Positions 28,210 to 38,907 are shown, counted from the first letter of the stretch. The stretch is 64,000 nucleotides of DNA from Bacillus sp. HMF5848 (GCF_003944835.1 NZ_RWIV01000001.1:1155501-1219500), one strand, 5' to 3'. Notes: generated by a model from the letters alone, not told the origin. Numbers and translations are program-made.

Positions 28210-29355
28210 TTAGTAATACTCGCGGCCTTTCCAAGTTATCGCTTGTTTTCTTATACTGCGCCACATTGCAACTATTAGTAAAATAACCATGACTGCTGCA
28301 GAAAAAGGGATAAACCAAAATGACGAAAGTCCACCGGTATTCATGCGCCAATCTACAAACGCACGCAGCAGAATTGTTAGTAAAAGTGGCACTACATAAA
28401 TCCAGCCATATAAGGGGTCCATCCAGCCGTATAAGGGCGCTATTAAAGCTAACAGAAGAGGACCAACAAAAACTAACGTGTAAAAGCCAATCAACATAAT
28501 AGCTAGTATCCAAGACCGACCGATACCATTAAAAATATTTTTCGAAAAGCCTTCCCATGTGTCACGGTTTGAATTATACATATGGCACGCCACATGTCGA
28601 CTTACATTTGCTAACATAACTTTATAACCGGCATGCTTCATGTTACGAGCAATGTGGACATCCTCGACAAGCGAGCTTTTTACAGACGCGTGTCCACCAA
28701 TCGCTTCATAGGCATTCCGTTTGAAAAACATGAATGCTCCGTGTGCAGCTGTTGCTGCGGGAAACATATTTTTATTTGCGAGCCATATGGGTAAGTGAAG
28801 TAATACAATAAAGTGCTGCATTGGCACAAGTAGCCGGCTGAGCCAAGTTGATACAGGAAATGATGGAAAGCCTGTCACTAAGCCCGCATTATAATGTTGC
28901 GAAACGTCAAGTGCGCGTTCTACTACATCAGGTTGCAGCCTGACATCTGCATCGATAAAAAGCAAATAGTCTCCGTTGGCACGATGTGCTAACTGGTGGC
29001 ATGCATATGATTTACCTATCCAGTCTCGAGGAAGCTCCTCACCTTTTAAAATTGTAAATTCTGATTGCTGTAATAACTTATTTGTCTCATCTGTAGAGCG
29101 ATCATCAAGTAGCAGCACTTCCAAATTTGGGTATGTTAACTGACGCACCGACTCAAGTAGATCATCTACATTCGCCTCTTCGTTACGCATCGGGACAAGC
29201 AAAGAAACAAGGGGGCGATCGACAAACCGCTCTCGCCCCGGGGTACTCGCACTATTACTCTTCCTATCATTACGTCCGCTGAAAGGAACTAGAAACAATG
29301 AATTGATAATAGTCCAACCGACTAACCCGACATAAATCATAACAATTACACTCAT
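28210..29355 (-). CDS. Family 2 glycosyltransferase, CrtQ-like
   Basis: A 381-residue membrane-associated GT2 enzyme. It has one N-terminal helix, a GT-A domain with LVPMRNEEANVDDLLES, LLDDRSTDET, FIDADVRLQPDV and VEDVHIARNMKHAGYKV, and three to four C-terminal helices. The setting implies transfer of a sugar to an oxidised or hydroxylated C30 carotenoid, as CrtQ does in staphyloxanthin synthesis. Its ATG overlaps the last base of the acyltransferase stop (TAATG), so translation is coupled. Confidence 0.83.
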   Translation of the reverse strand: MSVIVMIYVGLVGWTIINSLFLVPFSGRNDRKSNSASTPGRERFVDRPLVSLLVPMRNEEANVDDLLESVRQLTYPNLEVLLLDDRSTDETNKLLQQSEFTILKGEELPRDWIGKSYACHQLAHRANGDYLLFIDADVRLQPDVVERALDVSQHYNAGLVTGFPSFPVSTWLSRLLVPMQHFIVLLHLPIWLANKNMFPAATAAHGAFMFFKRNAYEAIGGHASVKSSLVEDVHIARNMKHAGYKVMLANVSRHVACHMYNSNRDTWEGFSKNIFNGIGRSWILAIMLIGFYTLVFVGPLLLALIAPLYGWMDPLYGWIYVVPLLLTILLRAFVDWRMNTGGLSSFWFIPFSAAVMVILLIVAMWRSIRKQAITWKGREYY

Positions 29356-30014
29356 TACAAACGCCTCGTGAAATAATCATAGTTTTCAGTGATCACAATA
29401 TCTCGTAAATGATCTAGCTGTTCGGTGACATGTGCTTCCAGTTCATATGTATTCTCTTTGCGTGTACCGGCTAAAAACTGTTTAGCATGGACCGCTTTTC
29501 CAATTGTAACGTAGGCACTTGGTTTTTTTACATGACCAAACGAATAATAAAACGAAACAGGCACAACATGTACTGATGGTTGTCGCTCAAGTAAATAGGC
29601 TATTCCGGGTAGAAATTGTAATGGACGCTGTTCTAAGTGCCGTTCATCTCCTTGTGGGAAAATACTTACGCTGCGACCTTCGTCTAATAATGCACTAGCA
29701 TAAGAAAATGATTTAATAATATCTTTAGGCTTTTGCTGATTAATAGAGAAACCTCCGAGCTTTCTGAAAAAAGGGTAACTCAGTAGCCCTTTTTCCGACA
29801 TCATCGCATGCATATCCGTTTCTAATATTTTTTTATTCAACTGAAACAACAGCAGCCCATCCCACCACGAGCTGTGATTGAGCACACAAACGTAAGGGGC
29901 CTTCGGCATTTCCTCAACATGAACGAGAATTTTTTCAAAAGAGCGTTTCAGCAAAAACGAATTATATATAAAAAATAGATTTTCAAACAGACCGTCCTTT
30001 TTAGCTTCTAGCAT
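29355..30014 (-). CDS. PlsC-type acyltransferase, probably for carotenoid glycoside
   Basis: A 219-residue lysophospholipid acyltransferase-family protein. It has the acyltransferase HX4D motif in LNHSSWWDGLLLF (about residue 47) and the second block ISIFPQGDERH, where Gln-Gly-Asp replaces the usual EGTR. Between a glycosyltransferase and a CruF-like gene, it is likely to acylate the sugar of a glycosyl carotenoid. This is the Bacillus alternative to the unrelated S. aureus CrtO. It overlaps the upstream gene by 14 bp and the downstream gene by one base. Confidence 0.78.
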   Translation of the reverse strand: MLEAKKDGLFENLFFIYNSFLLKRSFEKILVHVEEMPKAPYVCVLNHSSWWDGLLLFQLNKKILETDMHAMMSEKGLLSYPFFRKLGGFSINQQKPKDIIKSFSYASALLDEGRSVSIFPQGDERHLEQRPLQFLPGIAYLLERQPSVHVVPVSFYYSFGHVKKPSAYVTIGKAVHAKQFLAGTRKENTYELEAHVTEQLDHLRDIVITENYDYFTRRL

Positions 30015-30750
30015 AAAAGACCCTCATTCCGAGCAAGACGATGAGTATAACAGAGGAGAAAAATGATGCAAGCCATAAACCGTTCAATAATCCAATAAAG
30101 GCAAACATACATGTCACTAGTACATACACCGTAAACAACCGTCGTTGCCAGTCCAGGTCCAGCGACTCACTACGAAATAAATAAACTACTATAAAAAACA
30201 GAGCCGCTAACACAAACCAACCAGCAAAATTAGAAAAAGGAATGTCGTAATATAGTCCACCTTGGTTCCAAATCCAATATTCTTTAACGACAGCGGACAC
30301 AGGATCCAAGATTAAATCCATACCAACAGATAAACCCGCGCCGATTAAAATTTTTAAAAGAACAGCCTTATTGCTAAAAAGACGTTCCACAATCGCATGG
30401 CTAGATCCTATGACCATTAACCAAGCAAATCCTATCGCGACCGGTACATCAAATAGTTTTAAGCCAAAGTCATCGTTGTATGTGTAATTCCCAAAGAACA
30501 CACCGTAAACTGTACCGATATGCTCGACACTCATTGAAACTACGAAAATAATGGTGCTTATAATCCAGCCCTTCACAAGGCCAAAGCTTTTTAGAAAATA
30601 AATGATAGCAAGCACACCAGTCAATACGAGGAAAACGAGATTCGCCCATTCCAAGTACGGAGGTAAAAGGTCGAAACCTACAAGAACAACACCAACACTA
30701 AACCATAGTAAAAATAAACGATATATCCATTGCTGCCACAAAGTGTTCAC
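30001..30750 (-). CDS. CruF-family (DUF422) carotenoid biosynthesis membrane protein
   Basis: A 249-residue protein with seven to eight predicted helices. It carries the family signature SVEHIGTVYGVFFGNYTY and a second block AGLSVGMDLILDPVSA, with conserved acidic residues facing the membrane core. CruF relatives hydrate terminal double bonds of acyclic carotenoids (for example bacterioruberin precursors). In this cluster it could supply the hydroxyl that the glycosyltransferase then uses. That role is inferred. It is the first gene of a three-gene overlapping operon, with AGAGGATG upstream of the ATG. Confidence 0.8.
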   Translation of the reverse strand: MNTLWQQWIYRLFLLWFSVGVVLVGFDLLPPYLEWANLVFLVLTGVLAIIYFLKSFGLVKGWIISTIIFVVSMSVEHIGTVYGVFFGNYTYNDDFGLKLFDVPVAIGFAWLMVIGSSHAIVERLFSNKAVLLKILIGAGLSVGMDLILDPVSAVVKEYWIWNQGGLYYDIPFSNFAGWFVLAALFFIVVYLFRSESLDLDWQRRLFTVYVLVTCMFAFIGLLNGLWLASFFSSVILIVLLGMRVFYARS

Positions 30751-30836
30751 ATCCTCTCAGTTTCATTATAAAACGGATTAGCGTCGTTTGCTAACTTTAA
30801 GGCGTTTCGTAAAGACGTTTGGTAATTATAGAAAAA

Positions 30837-30896
30837 TTTACAAATGTTTATAAAGTCTTAAAATTACCCTAACATTCTATTAACTTTTAGCTGGTA
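30837..30896 (+). promoter_or_regulatory. Pho-box-like direct repeats upstream of alkaline phosphatase
   Basis: Hexamers resembling TTAACA recur with about 11-bp spacing: TTTACA 30837, TTATAA 30848, TTAAAA 30858, CTAACA 30869, TTAACT 30880 and CTGGTA 30891. The best three are the central ones. PhoP of Bacillus binds such repeats with 11-bp periodicity. The site precedes a secreted alkaline phosphatase, which fits phosphate-starvation control. TAGAGT at about 30903 could be a poor -10. Confidence 0.55.
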
Positions 30897-30936
30897 ACTT
30901 AGTAGAGTAATGAATTTAAGAGGGAGGAACAATATT

Positions 30937-32625
30937 TTGAAAAAACTAAAACAGCTTCAGATTGTAGTTTTAGCATTTGTGTTGATTATGTCATTATTTT
31001 CACCTGCAGCGAGTGCAGCTGAAAAAGGGACAGCTAAAAATGTTATTTTAATGATTCCAGATGGATTAGGTGCTAGCTACTTAACAGCAGCAAGACTTTA
31101 CAAAGGCGAAGAATTAAGCTTTGAAAAATATGTAAAAGGTTTAATGAAAACATATTCTGCTAATACAAGCGTTACAGATTCAGCGGCTGCTGGAACAGCA
31201 ATGGCAACAGGTTACAAAACTGATAATGGTAAGATTTCAGTAACACCTGATGGAACAGAGCCGGATTCAATCCTTGATGGTGCTCGTAACGATGGAAAAG
31301 CGACTGGATTAGTTGCAACTTCTCGCATTACTCATGCTACACCTGCTGTATTTGTATCACATGATGCATCTCGCGGGAACGAAGTGGCGCTTGCTCAACA
31401 ATATATTAATAATGTTGACGTAATCCTTGGTGGTGGCCAAGATATGTTCACTTTACAATCTGAGGGTGGAAAGCAACCAGAGCGTAATCTTGTAGAAGAA
31501 GCAAAAGCAGCTGGATATGACTACATAACAACAAAATCAGAAATGGCTGACGTATCAAGCAATAAAGTACTAGGGTTATTTGCAAAAGCTGCTTTAACAT
31601 ATGAAATTGATAGAGTAGACGAAGAACAACCAAGCCTTTCAGACATGACAGAATTCGCTATTGATGTATTACAAAAAGACGAAGACGGATTTTTCTTAAT
31701 GGTAGAAGGTAGCCAAATTGACTGGGCAGGTCATGGTAACGATCCAACTGCAGCTATCCATGATGTATTAGAGTTTGAAAAAGCTGTTGATGTTGCATTA
31801 GAATTTGCTAAAGAAGATAAAGAAACATTAGTTGTCATTGTAGGAGACCACGAAACTGGTGGTATGGTTATCGGGTCAACACATGGCGGCTATGCTGATA
31901 ATATTGAAGTTTTAAAAAGCATTAAAGCTAGTAATAATACAGTAGCAAGAGCCTTACACGAGAGCGCAACAAAAATTTCTTTAGAAAATGGTAAAGAAGT
32001 TGATGGTGAATACTATATTCATATCCGTGATGCAGTTGCTCAAATGAATGGTGAGCTTGAGTATGATTCTAAAACAAAGCAAGCAACAATTAATGCTGAA
32101 GGTATGTCTGTTACATTTAATCTAGCTGACAAGGTTGTTAAGCAAGGCAACGAAATGGTAGCATTTGATTTATTCCTTGATCAAGAGGAAAGCAAGAATT
32201 ATATGAATGTTAAAGATTTATTCCGTTTATTTGGCTATGATGTTGCTATTGGTACATCAAAAGATAAGCCTGAATTAACGACTGCTTATTTATTACATGT
32301 GAACAAAGTAACGGCTCCGTATTATGGGTTTGACTTAACAGCGGATGACGTTGAGTTAATCACTTCTGTAAACTGGAACGGGTATTACGATGTACCTAAC
32401 GTGTTAGGAACAGTTGTATCTAACCACGCTTACATCACATGGGGCACGCGTAACCACTCTGGTGTTGAAGTACCATTATATGCATATGGAGTAGGAGCAG
32501 ATCATTTTGTTGGATTACTTGAAAACATCCAATTACCACGTGTTATTTCATACTTAATGGGGACAGAGATTTTTGAAGATGAAGTAGAAACAATTGAAGA
32601 ATTAGAGAATAGAAGAACTAACTAA
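30937..32625 (+). CDS. Secreted alkaline phosphatase with an internal insertion
   Basis: A 562-residue exported metal-dependent phosphomonoesterase. A signal peptide ending ASA is followed by the core with metal ligand IPDGLG, the nucleophile Ser in VTDSAAAGTA, VEGSQIDWAGHGND and VVGDHETGG. The final His motif TRNHSGVEVPLYAYG comes only after an extra stretch of about 110 residues (about 345-455), longer than in the 450-residue Bacillus PhoA/PhoB type. The inserted part resembles the beta-rich copper-amine-oxidase-N-like modules of Bacillus surface proteins. The upstream ATG at 30910 precedes the GAGGGAGG site, so TTG 30937 is the start. Confidence 0.88.
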   Translation: MKKLKQLQIVVLAFVLIMSLFSPAASAAEKGTAKNVILMIPDGLGASYLTAARLYKGEELSFEKYVKGLMKTYSANTSVTDSAAAGTAMATGYKTDNGKISVTPDGTEPDSILDGARNDGKATGLVATSRITHATPAVFVSHDASRGNEVALAQQYINNVDVILGGGQDMFTLQSEGGKQPERNLVEEAKAAGYDYITTKSEMADVSSNKVLGLFAKAALTYEIDRVDEEQPSLSDMTEFAIDVLQKDEDGFFLMVEGSQIDWAGHGNDPTAAIHDVLEFEKAVDVALEFAKEDKETLVVIVGDHETGGMVIGSTHGGYADNIEVLKSIKASNNTVARALHESATKISLENGKEVDGEYYIHIRDAVAQMNGELEYDSKTKQATINAEGMSVTFNLADKVVKQGNEMVAFDLFLDQEESKNYMNVKDLFRLFGYDVAIGTSKDKPELTTAYLLHVNKVTAPYYGFDLTADDVELITSVNWNGYYDVPNVLGTVVSNHAYITWGTRNHSGVEVPLYAYGVGADHFVGLLENIQLPRVISYLMGTEIFEDEVETIEELENRRTN

Positions 32626-32636
32626 TCACCAAAAGG

Positions 32637-32664
32637 AGCTGCCTCAAGCGTTGAGGCAGCTTTT
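32637..32664 (+). terminator. Terminator after the phosphatase gene
   Basis: AGCTGCCTCAA and TTGAGGCAGCT form a perfect 11-bp stem with a GCG loop and a T-run. Confidence 0.92.
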
Positions 32665-32745
32665 ATATGTGTTAGGATATAGTCTTAGATAGGGTGTAAG
32701 TAAGGATTACTCCGACACTCAGTAAATAATACTCTAGAAAAGCAC

Positions 32746-32780
32746 AAAAACACGCTAGATCCGAGCCTAACGTGTTTTTT
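32746..32780 (-). terminator. Terminator for the neopullulanase gene
   Basis: On the minus strand, arms AACACGTTAGG and CTAGCGTGTT (one mismatch) are followed by TTTTTGTG. It lies 44-78 bp beyond the stop at 32824. Confidence 0.7.
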
Positions 32781-32823
32781 GATGCAGCGCTTAAAATCGA
32801 AAAACGAAGTGTGCGCTTCTAGT

Positions 32824-34617
<1,794 letters not shown>

Positions 34618-34647
34618 TCAAAAAAATGCATCCAGTTTTATGAATAA

Positions 34648-34661
34648 TGCAACCGGTTGCA
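34648..34661. promoter_or_regulatory. LacI-family operator upstream of bbmA
   Basis: A perfect 14-bp palindrome TGCAACCGGTTGCA, 49 bp upstream of the bbmA start. It fits both the MalR/MdxR-type operator and the cre consensus. Similar sites precede mdxE and mapA. Confidence 0.7.
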
Positions 34662-34704
34662 CCTCGTTTATAATGTATAAAGCGTATTCAATCTTTATCA
34701 TTAT

Positions 34705-34718
34705 GTCAACCGTTTCAT
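34705..34718. promoter_or_regulatory. Second operator-like site overlapping the bbmA promoter
   Basis: GTCAACCGTTTCAT shares the CAACCGTTT core with the site at 35100. On the minus strand it overlaps TTGACA, a consensus -35 hexamer for bbmA, so binding here would block the polymerase. Confidence 0.45.
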
Positions 34719-34746
34719 AACTTAATTCAATAAAAATTAACATTGT

Positions 34747-34808
34747 AGGATACATGGGGACGGTTCTTATTCTGCGATGGCAGAATAAGAACCGTCCCCA
34801 CACATCCT
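34747..34808. repeat. Long perfect inverted repeat between bbmA and mdxE
   Basis: Arms of 21 bp (starting TGGGGACGGTTCTTATTC at 34755, mirrored to 34800) are perfect with a 4-nt loop, and a further AGGAT/ATCCT pair extends the palindrome. It lies upstream of both divergent genes, so it is not their terminator. It looks like a dispersed REP/BIME-type palindrome. Confidence 0.8.
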
Positions 34809-35056
34809 ATTTTAATATAACTTTACTTGCGAAAATTCATTCACAAACTGATGAATATCGTATAAAAACAAAAGCATAATATAAATACATGAGAAATCAA
34901 TAAGAGAGATTTTTAATTGTGTCCTTTTTACGAGTAAGCAGAAATCTTTGAAACAAAATTTTTTAGATTTTTATGACTTGTTAAAATCCTCTTTATTAGA
35001 AGGATGTGGCGCCATACTTGAAAATAAGGCAAATTTCGTAACAAAAAAAATTAGGG

Positions 35057-35221
35057 TTGCAAAACCTTTTTTTACGGTGTAATATAAAAATGTAATTTGC
35101 GCAACCGTTTTCACATACATACGAAAAATGCGAGAGTTATTTTTTTGAATGCATACTGTAATCGTTTGCAAATTCAAATCTAGTAACCTTTTATTTTTAG
35201 TAGCATGTGCAATCGTTTGAG
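35057..35221 (+). promoter_or_regulatory. mdxE promoter with three operators
   Basis: TTGCAA at 35057-35062 and TAATAT at 35080-35085, with 17-bp spacing, make a reasonable SigA promoter. Three operator-like 14-mers lie downstream, each centred on CG: CGCAACCGTTTTCA (35100-35113), TGTAATCGTTTGCA (35157-35170) and TGCAATCGTTTGAG (35208-35221). Between 34809 and 35056 the A/T-rich sequence shows no gene. Binding by the LacI-type regulator at 42926, or by CcpA, would repress the operon. Confidence 0.55.
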
Positions 35222-35263
35222 CAAAACACAAAATAATATTTTTTCTATATAGGAGGGGTCACC

Positions 35264-36592
35264 TTGAAAAGAATCCTATCATTATTGATGATCATGGTTC
35301 TTGTACTAGGAGCGTTAGCAGCTTGTGGACCAGACGAAGAGCCGGCACAAGACAACAACGCTACTGGAGAGACAACAACTGACAACGCAGGTACTGATGA
35401 AACGGCTACTACTGATGATGGTATGCCAGAAAAGCCTGAAAAATTAGTAGTTTGGGAAGACACTAAAAAAGGCGTGGCATTAGAGCCAGCTATTAAAGCG
35501 TTCGAAGAAGAATTCGGAATTAAAGTAGAATACAGAGAGTTAGGTATGGCTGAAGAAATCCGCAACCAACTTCGTCTTGACGGACCAGCTGGTACAGGCC
35601 CAGACATCGTAACTCTTCCACATGACCAAATCGGTCAAGTTGTAGTTGAAGGTTTAATTCAAGAAGTTAAGTCTGGCCAAGAAGTTCTTGACACATTCAC
35701 AGAATCTTCTTTATCAGCACAAACTTATAACGGTGTGCTTTATGGTTTACCAAAAGCAACTGAAACACCAATCCTTATTTATAACAAAGCTCTAGTTGAT
35801 GGTGAGCCAGTTGCAACTTTCGAAGAGCTTTACAATTTCTCTAAAGAATTCACTAACGGAACTGACAAGTTTGGTTTCTTAGCACTTTGGGATAACTACT
35901 ACTTTGGTCATGCAATCCTTGGTGGTTATGGTGCTTATGTATTCAAAAACAACGACGGTACTTTAGATCCTAAAGACGTTGGTTTAGCTAACGAAGGCGC
36001 TGTTCAAGGTGCTGAGTATATCCAAAAATGGTATGCTGAAGGTTTATTCCCTAACGGTATCATCGGTGAAAACGGTGGTTCTACTAAGGAAGGTCTTATG
36101 AACGAAGGTAAAGTTGCTTACACTATGGATGGTCCATGGGCATTCCAAGGTCTTAAAGATGCTGGTATCGACTATGGTGCTGCTCCAATGCCAACACTTC
36201 CAAACGGTGAGCACCCAACAACATTCATGGGTGTTAAAGGCTGGCACTTGACTTCATTCACGAAGCATCCTGAATGGTCAACTAAGTTACTTGAGTACAT
36301 CACAAACGCTGAAAATGCAAAAATTCGTTTTGAGTTAACTGGTGAAATTCCTCCGGTTAAAGCTTTAATCGACGATCCAATTATTGCTGAGAACGAAGGT
36401 GCAGCTGCTGTTGCAGTTCAATCTCAATATGCAATTCCAATGCCAAACATCCCACAAATGTCTGAAGTTTGGGGACCAATGGCTACTGCATTACAATTAG
36501 TTGCTCTTCAAGATTCTGAGCCTAAGGCTGCAGTAGAAGAAGCGGTTGCTACTATTAATGCAAACATTGAAGCGAACCATCCTTCTAACTAA
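35264..36592 (+). CDS. mdxE: Maltodextrin-binding lipoprotein MdxE
   Basis: A 442-residue solute-binding protein of the maltose/maltodextrin ABC transporter. The start is TTG 35264 after AGGAGGGG. The N-terminus is a lipoprotein signal with lipobox LAAC (Cys about residue 21), then a Thr/Asp/Glu-rich linker. The binding fold has KLVVWEDTKKGVALEP, GPDIVTLPHDQIG, YGLPKATETPILIYNK and KVAYTMDGPWAF, like MalE/MdxE. It is followed by two permease genes. No ATPase gene is present, so a shared MsmX-type ATPase elsewhere is expected to energise transport. Confidence 0.92.
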   Translation: MKRILSLLMIMVLVLGALAACGPDEEPAQDNNATGETTTDNAGTDETATTDDGMPEKPEKLVVWEDTKKGVALEPAIKAFEEEFGIKVEYRELGMAEEIRNQLRLDGPAGTGPDIVTLPHDQIGQVVVEGLIQEVKSGQEVLDTFTESSLSAQTYNGVLYGLPKATETPILIYNKALVDGEPVATFEELYNFSKEFTNGTDKFGFLALWDNYYFGHAILGGYGAYVFKNNDGTLDPKDVGLANEGAVQGAEYIQKWYAEGLFPNGIIGENGGSTKEGLMNEGKVAYTMDGPWAFQGLKDAGIDYGAAPMPTLPNGEHPTTFMGVKGWHLTSFTKHPEWSTKLLEYITNAENAKIRFELTGEIPPVKALIDDPIIAENEGAAAVAVQSQYAIPMPNIPQMSEVWGPMATALQLVALQDSEPKAAVEEAVATINANIEANHPSN

Positions 36593-36602
36593 TTAATAAA
36601 GG

Positions 36603-36632
36603 TGTTGGCAGTACCAAATGGTGCTGCCAACA
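36603..36632 (+). terminator. Hairpin between mdxE and mdxF (attenuator or mRNA stabiliser)
   Basis: TGTTGGCAG pairs with CTGCCAACA, with an inner ACC/GGT extension. There is no T-run. Such hairpins after binding-protein genes commonly protect the upstream mRNA and reduce downstream expression. Confidence 0.6.
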
Positions 36633-36653
36633 ACCCTTATTAATGTTCTAACT

Positions 36654-36702
36654 GGAGGTTTGTCATCCATCCATTACTTAAACATGTTGGATGCTAACCT
36701 CC
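36654..36702 (+). other. Second structured element in the mdxE-mdxF spacer
   Basis: GGAGGTT (36654-36660) can pair with AACCTCC (36696-36702), and inside it CATCCA with TGGATG. This makes a two-part stem of 13 bp with an 18-nt loop, about 75 bp before the mdxF start. The GGAGGTT arm looks like a ribosome-binding site but precedes no sensible start. Confidence 0.5.
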
Positions 36703-36776
36703 GCTTAGAACCATCTAATCGGACTAATAAAATAAAAAATATTTTCCTCGCGATATGCTTGAAAGGGGACTTAATT

Positions 36777-38063
36777 ATGGAAGACACACTTTACAAATCC
36801 AATCACCGCAAAGTGGCCCTTGGATTATCGATTATTCCTGGAGTTGGTCAGCTATATAATCGCCAATACGTAAAAGGAATAGTCTTTTTAATTTTAACAG
36901 GTGCATTTTTATATGTATTTAAAGACCTGTTAGACATCGGTTTATGGGGCCTGTTTACTCTAGGGGAGAAAGTACCACGTGACCACTCAATCTTCTTACT
37001 AATTGAAGGTATTCTGGCACTTATCATTTCGATTTTAGGAGTAGGCTTTCTACTGTTTAACCTACGAGATGCATACTTAAATGGAAAAAAACGTGATATG
37101 GGACATAAGCTTAACACGCTTCGTGAGCAGTACTTAACAGTTATTGATGCCGGTTTCCCATACTTAATGATCACACCAGGCTTTATTTTATTAATCTTCA
37201 CAGTTATCTTCCCAATCATTTTCGTAATATTACTTGCTTTTACGAACTATGATTTATACCATTCACCACCAGCAAAGCTTGTTGACTGGGTAGGTTTGAA
37301 AAACTTTATCGATATCGGAACAATGCCACTATGGCGTGATACGTTCTTAAAAGTATTAAGTTGGACATTAATTTGGACATTTGGTGCAACTACATTACAG
37401 GTAGCAATTGGTATCGCATTAGCAATTTTAGTAAACCAAAAGGATCTTAAAGGTAAAGCAATTATCCGTACTGTATTTATTTTACCTTGGGCAGTACCAG
37501 CTTTCGTATCAATCTTAGTGTTCGCAGGTATGTTTAACGAATCATTTGGTGCGATAAATCTTGACATACTAGCAGCCTTTGGAATCGATCCCATACCGTG
37601 GATGACTAATAAATTCTGGACTCGTACAGCATTGATCTTAATTCAAGGGTGGTTAGGATTCCCATTCATTTTCGCAATGACTACAGGTGTATTGCAGTCT
37701 ATACCGAATGAATTATATGAAGCTGCTACGGTTGATGGTGCGACTTCTTGGCAAAAATTCCGATCAATTACACTTCCATTAGTGTTGTTCGCAATTGCAC
37801 CAATCTTAATCACTCAATACACATTTAACTTTAATAACTTTAACGTTATCTTCTTATTCAACGATGGTGGCCCAGCAGTTGCCGGACAAAATAGTGCCGG
37901 TGGAACAGACATATTAATTTCGTGGATTTACGAATTAACAATGACGTCTGCTCAATACTCAAAGGCTGCTGCTGTAACAATGCTTCTATCATTAATTGTA
38001 ATTACAGTAGCGTTATGGCAGTTTAGAAGAACAAAATCATTCCAAGAAGAGGATATGATGTAA
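36777..38063 (+). CDS. mdxF: Maltodextrin ABC transporter permease MdxF
   Basis: A 428-residue MalF-type permease. An N-terminal GVGQLYNRQYVKG segment and two helices precede the core of six helices. The ABC-coupling EAA motif is present (ELYEAATVDGATSWQKFRSITLPL, with EAA and G conserved). The frame extends 53 codons upstream through the structured spacer, but AAAGGGGA precedes ATG 36777. It is followed at 1 bp by mdxG. Confidence 0.92.
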   Translation: MEDTLYKSNHRKVALGLSIIPGVGQLYNRQYVKGIVFLILTGAFLYVFKDLLDIGLWGLFTLGEKVPRDHSIFLLIEGILALIISILGVGFLLFNLRDAYLNGKKRDMGHKLNTLREQYLTVIDAGFPYLMITPGFILLIFTVIFPIIFVILLAFTNYDLYHSPPAKLVDWVGLKNFIDIGTMPLWRDTFLKVLSWTLIWTFGATTLQVAIGIALAILVNQKDLKGKAIIRTVFILPWAVPAFVSILVFAGMFNESFGAINLDILAAFGIDPIPWMTNKFWTRTALILIQGWLGFPFIFAMTTGVLQSIPNELYEAATVDGATSWQKFRSITLPLVLFAIAPILITQYTFNFNNFNVIFLFNDGGPAVAGQNSAGGTDILISWIYELTMTSAQYSKAAAVTMLLSLIVITVALWQFRRTKSFQEEDMM

Positions 38064-38064
38064 T

Positions 38065-38907
38065 ATGAATATTAAAACGCAAAAAATCATTCGTTTGACA
38101 CTCTCGTATTTAATTGTACTGTTAATGTTTGCTATTATTTTGTACCCAATCCTATGGATTGTAGGTTCATCTTTCAACCCAGGTAACAGTTTGTCGGGTT
38201 CATCAATCATTGCTGAAAACGCAACGTTGAAACACTATAAAGATTTATTTGACATTGAAAATAATAACTATTTGTATTGGTACTGGAATTCATTGAAAAT
38301 TTCTATTCTAACGATGTTAGGTAGTGTTATACTCGTGAGTTTAACAGCATATTCGTTCTCACGTTATCGTTTCGTTGGACGCAAAAACGGATTAATGACT
38401 TTCTTAATTCTACAAATGATTCCGAACTTTGCAGCTCTTATTGCGATTTTCGTATTAGCATTAATGACTGGCTTAATTGATAAGCATTTAGGTTTAATTC
38501 TGATTTATATCGGTGGACAGATTCCAATGAACACGTATTTAATGAAAGGTTACTTAGATACGATTCCAAAGGATCTTGATGAGTCAGCTCGTATGGATGG
38601 TGCAGGTCATTTGCGTATTTTCTGGCAGATTATTATGCCATTAGCTCGACCAATTATCGCGGTAGTTGCTCTATTCACGTTCATTGCACCATTTGGTGAC
38701 TTCGTTATCGCACGCGTACTTTTACGTAGTGAAGAGAAATTTACTTTAGCTGTTGGCTTATTCGAATTGATTAGTGACCAATTCGGTAATGAATTTACAG
38801 AATTCGCTGCTGGTTCCGTTCTAATCGCTGTGCCGATCGCAATTCTATTCTTATCATTCCAACGTTACTTTGTTTCTGGCTTAACAGCAGGAGGAACAAA
38901 AGGATAA
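38065..38907 (+). CDS. mdxG: Maltodextrin ABC transporter permease MdxG
   Basis: A 280-residue MalG-type permease with six predicted helices. The EAA-loop motif is LDESARMDGAGHLRIFWQIIMPL. It ends YFVSGLTAGGTKG, like MalG. The start is ATG 38065, one base after the mdxF stop, with GAAGAGGATAT upstream. It forms the transmembrane pair with MdxF. Confidence 0.92.
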   Translation: MNIKTQKIIRLTLSYLIVLLMFAIILYPILWIVGSSFNPGNSLSGSSIIAENATLKHYKDLFDIENNNYLYWYWNSLKISILTMLGSVILVSLTAYSFSRYRFVGRKNGLMTFLILQMIPNFAALIAIFVLALMTGLIDKHLGLILIYIGGQIPMNTYLMKGYLDTIPKDLDESARMDGAGHLRIFWQIIMPLARPIIAVVALFTFIAPFGDFVIARVLLRSEEKFTLAVGLFELISDQFGNEFTEFAAGSVLIAVPIAILFLSFQRYFVSGLTAGGTKG

